64,000 bases of DNA, from contig NZ_CP032744.1 in NCBI RefSeq assembly GCF_003641145.1, positions 744,001 through 808,000 of the forward strand, read 5' to 3'. The notes beneath the pieces were generated by a model, which saw only the letters and a program-made list of their open reading frames with translations, was not told the DNA's origin and did not search any database. Of the stretch, positions 42,295-49,995 are shown piece after piece. The translations under genes were made by a program, and so were the position numbers. The stretch comes from Lactiplantibacillus paraplantarum (GTDB taxonomy: Bacteria > Bacillota > Bacilli > Lactobacillales > Lactobacillaceae). How positions within the stretch are numbered: the stretch's first letter is position 1; every line of letters begins with the position of its first letter.

Positions 42295-43545
42295 TTATAC
42301 GCTTTCTGAACGGGTCACGATAGAACGGGCTTTTTTGAGAATGTAATTAACCCCACTAATGCTAAAACCAGTGGCAGCTGCAATTTCACGATAAGTCTTA
42401 CCGCGTTCTCGTAACTGATGAACCTGAGCATAGCTAGCACGTTGCGACGTTGGGCTGGGAGTTCGAACGTGTTCAGTGCGTGCTTCAGCTGATACGACAT
42501 TATTTGGCAGTGTGAGGGCTTGGGGAATGCTTGTGATGACGGGAGCTTGATGTGTGAGTTCAGCAAGCTTAATCATGACTAATTCAGTTGTCTGAACATC
42601 CCAAATAGCGTTATGTTGGCGCGGATTGCTGATATTAAAGAGGGCAGCTAGGCCATTCAAGGGCAGGTCGTGACTTCCGGTTTTGTGATTGCCACGGTTG
42701 ATGAGGATATTCGTATAAGCTTGAGCGTCAAAGATTTTGACTGGACGACTAACGATTTGCTGTTCGGTGGCAGTCAATTGGTGATAGTAGTGGGTCAATA
42801 ATAAACGAATATGCTTCATATCCTGAGTTTGGTCCCAAAAGACGAGAGGGAGCTGTGGTTGTAAGACTTGTCTGATAAACGCTTTAAGAATTGTTAATGG
42901 CGCTCCTTGAGCTTCATAGGCGGTGGTTGTCAGGCCAGTTTCAGTTAAGCCGGCCAATTTTTTGTCCGGTAAGAAGTTGGGATTATCGAAGTAACGATTA
43001 AAAAAGGGGGCCGTCTGGGTATGGTGCGAGAAGCCGATGGCACTGAGTTGGAAAATACTTGCCCGCAGTCCGGGTGACTCGATGATGTGCCAATTGACGC
43101 CTTTGGCAGTATCACTGCGTTGAAAAAGCGCCCCAAATTCGCAATCGATGATCGTGTAATCAGTTGGAAATTCAGTTAGATCATCTAGTGATGGTAAGAG
43201 GGTGGACGTGGTCGGTCGAGTTAAATCATCCAATGGCTGAACGGTGGGTAACTGGTAACCTAGGGTCGCTAAAAATTGAGTGGTATTTTGGCCAAGTTGA
43301 TTGTTGGTTACTTTGGCGACCTTTTTCTCAGTTAAGACTATTTCTTTGCGAGCCATGAATGAAATATGGTAGCGCTGCTGTGCATCGCAAATGATTTCAG
43401 TAACGTTACCGGCCAAGCCGTACTCTGGAGCTAAAACTAATTGGTGGTCTTTTTGGATGCGGTAGACGGGATGGTTAACAAAGTATAAACAATTTAGATT
43501 ATTTGAAATTTTGCGCTCAAGTAAGGTTAGATTTGTGGACATCAT
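42295..43545 (-). CDS. DEDDh 3'-5' exonuclease fused to a C-terminal helix-turn-helix
   Basis: 416 aa. An N-terminal region of about 120 residues of unknown fold (VYRIQKDHQLVLAPEYGL) is followed by an RNase T/DnaQ-type exonuclease domain (about 128-330). Its acidic residues are D134 and E136 in IIDCEFG, D242 in FWDQTQDMKHI, and H311/D316 in HNAIWD, the DEDDh set. A C-terminal HTH (about 365-405; LRERGKTYREIAAATGFS, ISGVNYILKKA) resembles resolvase-type DNA-binding helices. It probably degrades single-stranded DNA or RNA, with the HTH directing it. ATG at 43545 lies 9 bases after GAGGAG. It is second in an apparent SOS operon with the 88-aa gene. I know no described protein with this order. 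Confidence 0.78.
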   Translation of the reverse strand: MMSTNLTLLERKISNNLNCLYFVNHPVYRIQKDHQLVLAPEYGLAGNVTEIICDAQQRYHISFMARKEIVLTEKKVAKVTNNQLGQNTTQFLATLGYQLPTVQPLDDLTRPTTSTLLPSLDDLTEFPTDYTIIDCEFGALFQRSDTAKGVNWHIIESPGLRASIFQLSAIGFSHHTQTAPFFNRYFDNPNFLPDKKLAGLTETGLTTTAYEAQGAPLTILKAFIRQVLQPQLPLVFWDQTQDMKHIRLLLTHYYHQLTATEQQIVSRPVKIFDAQAYTNILINRGNHKTGSHDLPLNGLAALFNISNPRQHNAIWDVQTTELVMIKLAELTHQAPVITSIPQALTLPNNVVSAEARTEHVRTPSPTSQRASYAQVHQLRERGKTYREIAAATGFSISGVNYILKKARSIVTRSESV

Positions 43546-43595
43546 CGACAACAACTCCTCTGATCTAAGTACTTACATTTTAGCGGCTTTGTACA

Positions 43596-43862
43596 TTAAC
43601 TGGCCAGTGTTTGCACTGCGGCACGCACCATGAATTTGGTAATCACGAACTGGTGCCGGGCGTTATAGTGACCATAAAGGGCTAACTGGGTATCTGGTTT
43701 GAGTTGATAAAACAAAGTCAGCGCGTGCTTGACGATGATACAGTTAATTGTCACGGCTTCAGCTGACTTTAATGGCGTGACCTGTAAGTACAACATGAAA
43801 GGATCTAATTTAATAATTTTACTTTTATTCAGATATTTGACAGTTAAATTTTCTGATTGCAT
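43596..43862 (-). CDS. 88-aa protein of unknown function behind a LexA box
   Basis: 88 aa, no signal or membrane segment, alternating hydrophobic strands (IIKLDPFMLYLQVTPL; AVTINCIIVKHALTLFYQL; TQLALYGHYNARHQFVITKF) that suggest a small beta-barrel, possibly OB-like. I recognise no family. ATG at 43862 is preceded by GAGGTGAAG. The only promoter seen contains a LexA-type site between its -35 and -10. It ends 50 bases before the DEDDh exonuclease gene with no terminator between, so the two are probably co-transcribed in response to DNA damage. A nucleic-acid-binding partner of the exonuclease is a reasonable hypothesis. Confidence 0.68.
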   Translation of the reverse strand: MQSENLTVKYLNKSKIIKLDPFMLYLQVTPLKSAEAVTINCIIVKHALTLFYQLKPDTQLALYGHYNARHQFVITKFMVRAAVQTLAS

Positions 43863-43881
43863 GAGCTTCACCTCAATAACG

Positions 43882-43910
43882 AGTATACGAACATATGTTC
43901 TAAAATGCAA
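43882..43910 (-). promoter_or_regulatory. Promoter with LexA (SOS) box in the spacer
   Basis: Minus strand TTGCAT (43910-43905), 17 bases, TATACT (43887-43882). The spacer contains the palindrome AGAACATATGTTCG (43901-43888), which matches the Gram-positive LexA/DinR consensus CGAACnnnnGTTCG at all but one outer base. Confidence 0.8.
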
Positions 43911-44081
43911 GCAAAATAATCGCGGGGACCAATTTATTTTAAGCTGGACTCTGACGGTAGTGGTTGACTGGAAATATTTTGTTAAAAATCGCAAGGAATC
44001 AGTAAAGTCACGGGGAAAAAGCTACAAAAAGTTGACAACTCTTGGTATGATGAATAAGAATGAATGAGAGGAGGCCGTGTC

Positions 44082-44279
44082 ATGGATCGAGGACGTCGCG
44101 CGACGCTGGAAGAACGAATTGCGATCGTCAAATACACGTTGGACCATTGCAATGATTATCGGGAAGCCGCTAAGCATTTTAACGTTTCATATCCTCAAGT
44201 CTATACGTGGGTACGAAAATATCGGCAACGTGGTATGGAAGGTTTGGTTGATCACCGTGGCCGACCGAAGCAAGACTAA
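44082..44279 (+). CDS. Stand-alone IS3-OrfA-like helix-turn-helix protein
   Basis: 65-aa basic protein: RRATLEERIAIVKYTL, YREAAKHFNVSYPQVYTWVR and QRGMEGLVDHRGRPK. This is the HTH region of IS3-family OrfA (HTH_28/InsJ-like), including the conserved GLVDHRGRP that in transposases precedes the leucine zipper. The zipper and OrfB are absent, GAGGAGG sits 7 bases upstream, and a terminator follows. So it is either a domesticated regulator or a truncated transposase gene that kept its frame. A TTGACA, 17 bases, TAAGAA promoter lies at about 44033-44061. Confidence 0.7.
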   Translation: MDRGRRATLEERIAIVKYTLDHCNDYREAAKHFNVSYPQVYTWVRKYRQRGMEGLVDHRGRPKQD

Positions 44280-44365
44280 GTCAGCGTTGTACATATAAAC
44301 TAAGTAGGCTGGCTGTCCTAATAGTCACGAACAATTGGTCATGATAATTAATACGTCAGTTTTTG

Positions 44366-44408
44366 AAGTGTCTTTTCCTGTGAAGTCGGTAGGAACGGAC
44401 ACTTTTTT
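44366..44408 (+). terminator. Terminator after the OrfA-like HTH gene
   Basis: AAGTGTCTTTTCC / GGAACGGACACTT stem with a 13-base loop and six T. Confidence 0.75.
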
Positions 44409-44536
44409 AGTAGTTTAATGTTTTTAATTAATGAGACGCTACTTACACGTATTTTTAAATACCGGAGCGCGTTCTTGTCACGGGCCAGTATTCTCGGTAG
44501 AATGAGAGTATTACGCATTGTGCTAGTCAATTTGTT

Positions 44537-45313
44537 ATGAATCATGATTAAAAATGGCTATTTCTAAGTTTAAAAGCTACCAGTTGAGTCCCGCTGAGAA
44601 GCGTGCAATTTGGCGGAAAATTATTTGATTAGCTCGTCCTACACCGGCTTCCTGGCATTCCTGCCAATTGTAGGGCACTTCAACACAGATTTGAGCCGAA
44701 GTCCACGTCTCAAATACTGGTCTTCCAAGTCTTAATGCCATATTGACGAAACGTGTTCGGGTCAGACCAGGACTTTCGGTTAGGGACGCTATGACGCCAA
44801 GCGGAAGCCCGCCGCTTAATGCCCTAGCTAGGCTAATCCTCAGTCCCACCCGTCTGAACCGCACACTCTTGAATCACCGAGCATTGTCAGAAATACCTTC
44901 CAGCCGGAATTGTATTTGAATGGCAGTTATTGATGGGATCAACTTTAGTTAACTAGTCGTTGTTTCATAATACAACAGCTTAAAATACAATTATTTGGAT
45001 TGACAGTAGCTGCAATCATTTATTCGATTTGGCCTACCGAAACGTGCTCGGTTTCAACCCGTGGCCCCTCACAGGCTTTCAGACTGGAGGGGCTGGGTGA
45101 CAATGCTCAGTAGCCAAATTATTCTTAGCTGGAAGTGGATTTCTTCCGGCTTAGAATAAGACTCGTATTTGAGATGACGCGGGTTGGGCGTTAGCTCAAA
45201 TCGACGTCGGCTACGTTCCAGCAATTGGCACCCAGCCCCGGAGGTCGGCCTAGGACGCGCATATACTGACGAATAGTAATCCAACTAATTGGCATATTTT
45301 AATCATGATTCAT
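44537..45313. repeat. Inverted pair of diverged structured elements (possible ncRNA or MITE-like unit)
   Basis: No ORF with a ribosome binding site. The two halves are diverged copies of one sequence facing each other. The left copy reads on the minus strand (about 44900 to 44537), the right copy on the plus strand (about 45040 to 45313). Shared blocks in the same order are GACAATGCTC(G/A)GT, TATTTGAGA, GCTCAAATC, CAATTGGCA, TAGGACG and an end TTTTAATCATGATTCAT. The distance from the start of CAATTGGCA to the end of TAGGACG is 36 bases in both copies. TATTTGAG and CTCAAAT form a hairpin whose loop differs between copies, so the stem is conserved. Confidence 0.65.
45066..45240 (+). ncRNA. Candidate structured RNA in the right-hand element, upstream of recQ
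   Basis: GC-richer than its flanks and full of stems. CCCCTC/GAGGGG is local, with GGGGCTGGGTG able to pair instead with CACCCAGCCCC 145 bases later. ATTCTTAGCtGGAAG / CTTCCgGCTTAGAAT is a 15-bp hairpin with one mismatch at 45120-45156, and TATTTGAG / CTCAAAT is a third. The competing pairings are riboswitch-like, but no known class is recognised. Confidence 0.35.
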
Positions 45314-45372
45314 CCTAAATAATAATTAGCACAATACATAGAGTATTAATTCAAAAAAGGAGTTTACGTGTG

Positions 45373-47181
45373 ATGATTGACTTAGCGGCGGCACAGCAAG
45401 TATTAAAAACCACGTTTGGATATGATGAGTTCCGACCGGGGCAAAAAGCAGTGATCGAACAAGTGCTAGCCGGTGAAAACACCCTGGCAATCATGCCTAC
45501 TGGTGGTGGTAAATCATTATGTTATCAAATTCCAGCGTTACTTTTTCAGGGCCTGACCGTCGTTGTCTCACCACTGATTTCTTTAATGAAAGATCAAGTG
45601 GATGCATTAAATGATAACGGGATTGCAGCGACCTTTATTAATAGTTCACTGGATTTTCAAGCAATTAACGAGCGGCTCCAAGAATTACGGGCGGGCGATT
45701 ATACCTTGCTATACGTAGCGCCAGAGCGGTTAGATTCAGATTACTTCATCCAAGCATTGGGACGATTGCCAATTCAACTCTTGGCTATTGATGAAGCCCA
45801 TTGTATTTCGCAGTGGGGACATGATTTTCGGCCTAGTTATTTGGCGTTGAGTACGGCGATTGAGCAATTGCCGACTCATCCGCAAGTCTTAGCCTTGACC
45901 GCTACGGCGACTGAACAAGTTGCTGAAGATATTTGTGGTCGGCTAGCGATTGATCCACAGCATGAAGTCAATACTGGCTTTGCGCGGGATAACTTAGACT
46001 TGACGGTGGTCAAGGATCAAGATACGGATCGATATATTTTAGATTATTTGAAGGTCAATCATGGCGAGGCGGGGATTATTTATGCGAGCACCCGTAAAGA
46101 AGTGATGCGTTTGACCAGCCTGCTGCAAAAGCATGATATTAAGGCAACGCCATATCACGCCGGACTTGATGACATGGTTCGTCGTCAAAATCAAGAGGAC
46201 TTTTTGTATGATCGGGTCGATGTGATGGTGGCAACTAACGCCTTTGGGATGGGAATTGATAAGAGCAACGTGCGGTTTGTAATTCATGCGCAGGTCCCAG
46301 GTACCTTAGAAGCATACTACCAGGAAGCCGGTCGGGCTGGCCGGGATGGGTTGCCGAGTGAAGCGATTTTGATTTTTCGACCTAGTGATATTCAACTCCA
46401 GCATTTCTTTATTGATGAGTCTGAGATGGATACGGAACATCGGCACTTAGCGTATCAAAAGTTACAAGTAATGACGCGGTATGCGAATACGCAAGGCTGT
46501 TTACAACAGTTTATTTTGAAATACTTTGGTGAAGCATCTGCGCCGTGTGGTCGGTGTAGTAATTGTACTGATCAACGGGAATCACAGGATATTACCACGG
46601 CGGCACAACAAGTACTATCGTGTGTTGTGCGACTGCATTCCCGGTTTGGTAAGGGAGTAGTGGCCCAGGTCTTGACAGGGGCTAATAATCAGCGGGTTCG
46701 TGAGTCAAATCTGAATACCTTATCAACGTACGGGTTAATGTCCGGTCAGCGCCAAAAGAGCGTGGTAGAATTGATTGATTTTTTGACTGCGAGCGGTTAT
46801 TTGCAATCTGTAGGGGGACAATACCCGACACTCGCGGTAACGGCCAGCGGAGTAGCCGTACTTAAGGGAACGACTACGGTGCACCGCAAGACGGTCCAAA
46901 AAGTGCAACAAACGGTTCCTGAAAATAGTGCGCTCTTTGAACAGTTACGGACACTTCGACGTCAATTGGCCGAAGAGCAAGGCGTGCCACCATTCGTCAT
47001 CTTTTCCGATAAGACGTTGCATTCGATGTGTGACCTGATGCCAGAAGATGACGCGACCTTCTTGAAGGTGAAAGGGGTCGGAGCTAGCAAGCTTGAAAAG
47101 TATGGTGAGACCTTTATGGCAACGATTCGAGCAGCAGCACACGCGGAAGCGACCACTAGTGTTGACGACGGTGCTGAATAA
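45373..47181 (+). CDS. recQ: ATP-dependent DNA helicase RecQ
   Basis: 602-aa RecQ. The SF2 helicase core carries Walker A (PTGGGKSLCYQ), DEAH box (IDEAHCISQWGHDFRPSY), motif III (LALTATAT), and motif VI (EAGRAGRDG). The RQC zinc site (PCGRCSNC with the upstream Cys in GCLQQF) and winged helix, then an HRDC domain (about 520-590), complete the full bacterial layout. It unwinds forks and recombination intermediates 3'-5'. AAAGGAG lies 10 bases upstream of the ATG at 45373; a GTG at 45370 is in frame. It is followed 40 bases later by an RluA-type gene, probably in one operon. Confidence 0.95.
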   Translation: MIDLAAAQQVLKTTFGYDEFRPGQKAVIEQVLAGENTLAIMPTGGGKSLCYQIPALLFQGLTVVVSPLISLMKDQVDALNDNGIAATFINSSLDFQAINERLQELRAGDYTLLYVAPERLDSDYFIQALGRLPIQLLAIDEAHCISQWGHDFRPSYLALSTAIEQLPTHPQVLALTATATEQVAEDICGRLAIDPQHEVNTGFARDNLDLTVVKDQDTDRYILDYLKVNHGEAGIIYASTRKEVMRLTSLLQKHDIKATPYHAGLDDMVRRQNQEDFLYDRVDVMVATNAFGMGIDKSNVRFVIHAQVPGTLEAYYQEAGRAGRDGLPSEAILIFRPSDIQLQHFFIDESEMDTEHRHLAYQKLQVMTRYANTQGCLQQFILKYFGEASAPCGRCSNCTDQRESQDITTAAQQVLSCVVRLHSRFGKGVVAQVLTGANNQRVRESNLNTLSTYGLMSGQRQKSVVELIDFLTASGYLQSVGGQYPTLAVTASGVAVLKGTTTVHRKTVQKVQQTVPENSALFEQLRTLRRQLAEEQGVPPFVIFSDKTLHSMCDLMPEDDATFLKVKGVGASKLEKYGETFMATIRAAAHAEATTSVDDGAE

Positions 47182-47220
47182 TAATGGTTATTAAACTAGA
47201 GATGAAATGGAGTAACAGGG

Positions 47221-48102
47221 ATGCAATTTACGTGGCAACATCAGGGCCAATCGATAGCGATGAAACGCTTTTTGACTACGCATGCCATTAGTATGCGGAC
47301 TATCAAGGCAATCAAACATGGGAGTGGTACGTTTGTCGTTAATGGTCAAGTCCGGACGGGCGTGATTACAATTCATGATGGGGACATTGCGGGTGTACAG
47401 CTTCCGGATGAAGCCCCTGATACGGCGGTTGCAAGCAGTGCACGGCCGGTGCAAGTTGAATATGAAGATGCAAATTGGTTAGTCATCAATAAACCGGCCG
47501 GGTTGACTAGTGTTCCTGGCCCCAGCAATCGCACTGATACCTTAGTTAACCGAATCAAAGGTTATTTAATAGCTACGCAAGCTGCTAATCAGCGACCACA
47601 TCTAATCACACGTTTGGACCGGGATACGAGTGGGCTAGTGTTGGTTGCTAAACACCGAGTGGCCCAGGGGATGTTAACGGAGCCTCGAATTGCGGCTCAA
47701 TTGGTTAAGACTTATCAGGCTTGGATTGAAGGTACCATTATTCCTGCTGGTGGCACGATTGATCAACCCATAGGCCGTATGTCGGATAGTCCGCGTCGTA
47801 CGGTTATGGCGACTGGACAACGGGCAATTACGAAATACCAAGTTGAAGTGACTGATTTGCAGCATAGCGTGAGTCGGCTACGGTTAGAATTAGTGACTGG
47901 TCGGACCCATCAAATTCGGGTCCATTTAACGGCGTTGGGTCATCCGTTATTAGGTGACGCGTTATACGGTGGCAGTCAGGATTGGATTCAACGGCAAGCT
48001 TTACATGCGGCAACTTTACAGTTTTTCGATCCCTTTACGGAAAAAATCTTACACTTTGAAGCGGCTTTACCAGCTGATTTGCAAGCCTTAAATCGGCGGT
48101 AG
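47221..48102 (+). CDS. RluA-family rRNA pseudouridine synthase
   Basis: 293-aa pseudouridine synthase of the RluA/RluD group. A degenerate S4-like N-terminal part (about 1-70; FLTTHAISMRTIKAIK) precedes the catalytic domain. The catalytic Asp is in HLITRLDRDTSGL, and NKPAGLTSVPGP, GRTHQIRVHL and GDALYGG are family motifs. It isomerises specific uridines in 23S rRNA or tRNA; which site is not deducible. GGAG lies 8 bases upstream of the ATG. It is the second gene of a likely recQ operon. Confidence 0.9.
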   Translation: MQFTWQHQGQSIAMKRFLTTHAISMRTIKAIKHGSGTFVVNGQVRTGVITIHDGDIAGVQLPDEAPDTAVASSARPVQVEYEDANWLVINKPAGLTSVPGPSNRTDTLVNRIKGYLIATQAANQRPHLITRLDRDTSGLVLVAKHRVAQGMLTEPRIAAQLVKTYQAWIEGTIIPAGGTIDQPIGRMSDSPRRTVMATGQRAITKYQVEVTDLQHSVSRLRLELVTGRTHQIRVHLTALGHPLLGDALYGGSQDWIQRQALHAATLQFFDPFTEKILHFEAALPADLQALNRR

Positions 48103-48141
48103 GTGCGACGTAAGTACAATCCGCTACTTAAAAGTTTTAAA

Positions 48142-48185
48142 AAACGGCGCTTCAAGAATGAGTTAGCATTCTTGAAGCGCCGTTT
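48142..48185. terminator. Perfect 19-bp inverted repeat after the RluA-type gene
   Basis: AAACGGCGCTTCAAGAATG / CATTCTTGAAGCGCCGTTT with loop AGTTAG. The stem is strong; the A and T ends are short, so it could be a terminator for both flanking genes. Confidence 0.75.
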
Positions 48186-48262
48186 AAGGTAGTGCCATGG
48201 ATGCCAAAAGTGAGGCAAGATGACACTGGCAGTGGTTTAACTATGAAAATTGGTGTTTGTAC

Positions 48263-48589
48263 TTAGGACTGACTAAGCGTCGCGTTATCAGCAGTTAAAG
48301 TTGCGAAGGTTGCTTGGAGTTGCTGTAATGGTGCGGCTAGCGTAAGAAAGTAGATGTGTTCGACACCATTACTGCGCATATCGATAACGCCCGCTTCACG
48401 CATCAAGCGTAGGTGGTGTGAAACAGCGGGCCGTGAAATATTTACTAATGCGGTAATATCAGTAACGTTGAGACCATTATCACTGTTCCCCAGAGCAATG
48501 ATAATTTGACGCCGAATCTTTTCGGCAAAGATATTAATGAGTGTGGCACTTTCAGTAAGTGCTGTTTCCGATTGTTGAAAATTAGCCAT
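48263..48589 (-). CDS. ArsR-family winged-helix regulator
   Basis: 108-aa ArsR/SmtB-type regulator. Core: FAEKIRRQIIIAL, VTDITALVNISRPAVSHHLRLMREAGVID (HTH) and a wing SNGVEHIYFL. None of the classic metal-binding Cys motifs (ELCVCD) is present, so it may sense something other than thiophilic metals, for example redox or a small molecule. AAAGGACG lies upstream of the ATG. It is divergent from the flavodoxin-like gene at 48941, with 350 bases between them; that gene is a plausible target. Confidence 0.87.
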   Translation of the reverse strand: MANFQQSETALTESATLINIFAEKIRRQIIIALGNSDNGLNVTDITALVNISRPAVSHHLRLMREAGVIDMRSNGVEHIYFLTLAAPLQQLQATFATLTADNATLSQS

Positions 48590-48940
48590 GGTGACTGCGT
48601 CCTTTCAAATTCTATTTACACTTAAGGGCTAGTTTCCCCCATCGGCAGTACGCTAAACTAGCTGTTGAGTGTTGATGTGACAGCTTTAATAATCAAGTAC
48701 ACGAGATTCATAATCGAATTCAAGGCAGTCTTAAGCCTACAAGCTGTCAGTTAGACTAGGTATTATTGGAACGTTCGTACTTATGTATAATTAAAGCAAG
48801 ACGTTAATCGATTGTCAAACATTTTTGTTAAAAGTAAAGACTATTAGCGGGTTTAACGATTGCTGTTCGTTTGATAACCATATTTTTATGTTGAAATGCG
48901 TTAAAATAGAATTAGACCTTAGATGATAGGAGTGGCAAAT
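48590..48940. other. Intergenic region between ArsR gene and divergent flavoprotein gene
   Basis: No supportable ORF. A 9-bp inverted repeat TGACAGCTT / AAGCTGTCA with a 54-base centre (48678-48749) is the only notable element and might be a regulator site. Confidence 0.35.
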
Positions 48941-49705
48941 GTGAAAGTCTTAGGAATATTAGGAGCGCACCGAGTGGATGGTGTAACGGCGCAGTTATTG
49001 CAAGCCGTTTTAAAGGGTGCCGCAACCAGTGCAGAAACGGAGTTGGTTGACCTCAACGATTATAAATTGCGGCCAGACCACGATGGACAACCGAATAATG
49101 ATTTAAATATATTGGAAGCCAAACTATTGGCGGCGGATGTCTGGATACTGGCCGCACCGACTTATTTAGGTAGCTTGTCAGGTGTGATGAAGAATTTCTG
49201 TGACTGTTTTCGGGGCCGCATTGCACGTTTTAATTCGATCGGTGAGGCGGTGCCAGATCGATTTAAAAACAAGCATTACGTCACGATTACGGATTGTTAT
49301 GCTGGGGGGCTTGAGAATTACTTGACGGGTGTAACTGACGCGACGTTTAAAACTTTAGATAAATTTTTGACCATGGGTGGTCTTATCAAGTTACGAGAGA
49401 TTGTCGTGACTAAGACGTGGGGCATGCAGACGCTTACAGCTGCTAAACAAGCAGAATGTGAGCGGGTTGGTGCGCGGGCCGCGCATAAAAAGGAAAGGGA
49501 TGACAGTACGGTGAAACGCTATATTCAATTATTCTTTATGATTGCAGTGATGGCACTACTAACAATGGGTATCGAAGCGGGTATTCAACAATTAATTCCG
49601 CTGAATAATTTTTGGGCCTATTATGGCGTGTTTGTGGTGGTTTTTTACGTGCTTTTAGCACTGATTTTACATTTCTTCACCGTTGTCAAACACCGGCGTC
49701 GTTAA
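48941..49705 (+). CDS. NADPH-dependent FMN reductase-like flavoprotein with C-terminal membrane anchor
   Basis: 254 aa. Residues 1-185 are a flavodoxin-like FMN reductase domain: LGILGAHRVDGVTAQLL (phosphate loop), ILAAPTYLGSLSGVMKNFCD and TDCYAGG. Then come two membrane helices (YIQLFFMIAVMALLTMGI; YYGVFVVVFYVLLALILHFF) and a KHRRR tail. A flavoreductase held at the membrane by C-terminal helices is less common and might pass electrons to a membrane acceptor. I chose GTG at 48941 because AGGAG lies 8 bases upstream; an ATG at 48923 overlaps that site. Divergent from an ArsR regulator. Confidence 0.8.
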   Translation: MKVLGILGAHRVDGVTAQLLQAVLKGAATSAETELVDLNDYKLRPDHDGQPNNDLNILEAKLLAADVWILAAPTYLGSLSGVMKNFCDCFRGRIARFNSIGEAVPDRFKNKHYVTITDCYAGGLENYLTGVTDATFKTLDKFLTMGGLIKLREIVVTKTWGMQTLTAAKQAECERVGARAAHKKERDDSTVKRYIQLFFMIAVMALLTMGIEAGIQQLIPLNNFWAYYGVFVVVFYVLLALILHFFTVVKHRRR

Positions 49706-49802
49706 GCGTCATCGGCGCGTGAACGTGTAAAATAACGGGATTTAAACATTAATCAACAGGTTGGTTTTGGGCGTCTTGATCGCTGGAAATCAGCTTGTTT
49801 TG

Positions 49803-49811
49803 CTATAATTA
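49803..49811 (+). promoter_or_regulatory. Extended -10 element upstream of the S2P-like gene
   Basis: TGCTATAAT; implies a leader of about 175 bases before the gene at 49996. No good -35. Confidence 0.45.
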
Positions 49812-49995
49812 AGAGCAATTACAGAAGTTCAAGCGATTATTTTGATAGCCGCGCGTATAATTAATGTAATATAACCAGTTTAAAAATTAAGTAGGCAGTG
49901 TACCAATTACAAGTTAGTGCACTGCGACCTTAATTGATGTTGAAATTAGGTTTTTTACTGACAAATGAATTTATCAAAGGACGAGGAGGGATCGT

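Noticed and set aside
44577..44864. 95-codon leftward frame inside the left structured element
   Set aside because: No ribosome binding site, odd composition, and it lies within a sequence whose conserved blocks follow RNA-like stems shared with a non-coding copy. Treated as chance.
45069..45284. 71-codon leftward frame in the right structured element
   Set aside because: No ribosome binding site and antisense to the element; not a gene.
44537..45313. Complete insertion sequence
   Set aside because: Ends are inverted copies but there is no transposase frame, and the similarity extends through the interior, so it is an inverted pair and not an IS with short terminal repeats.
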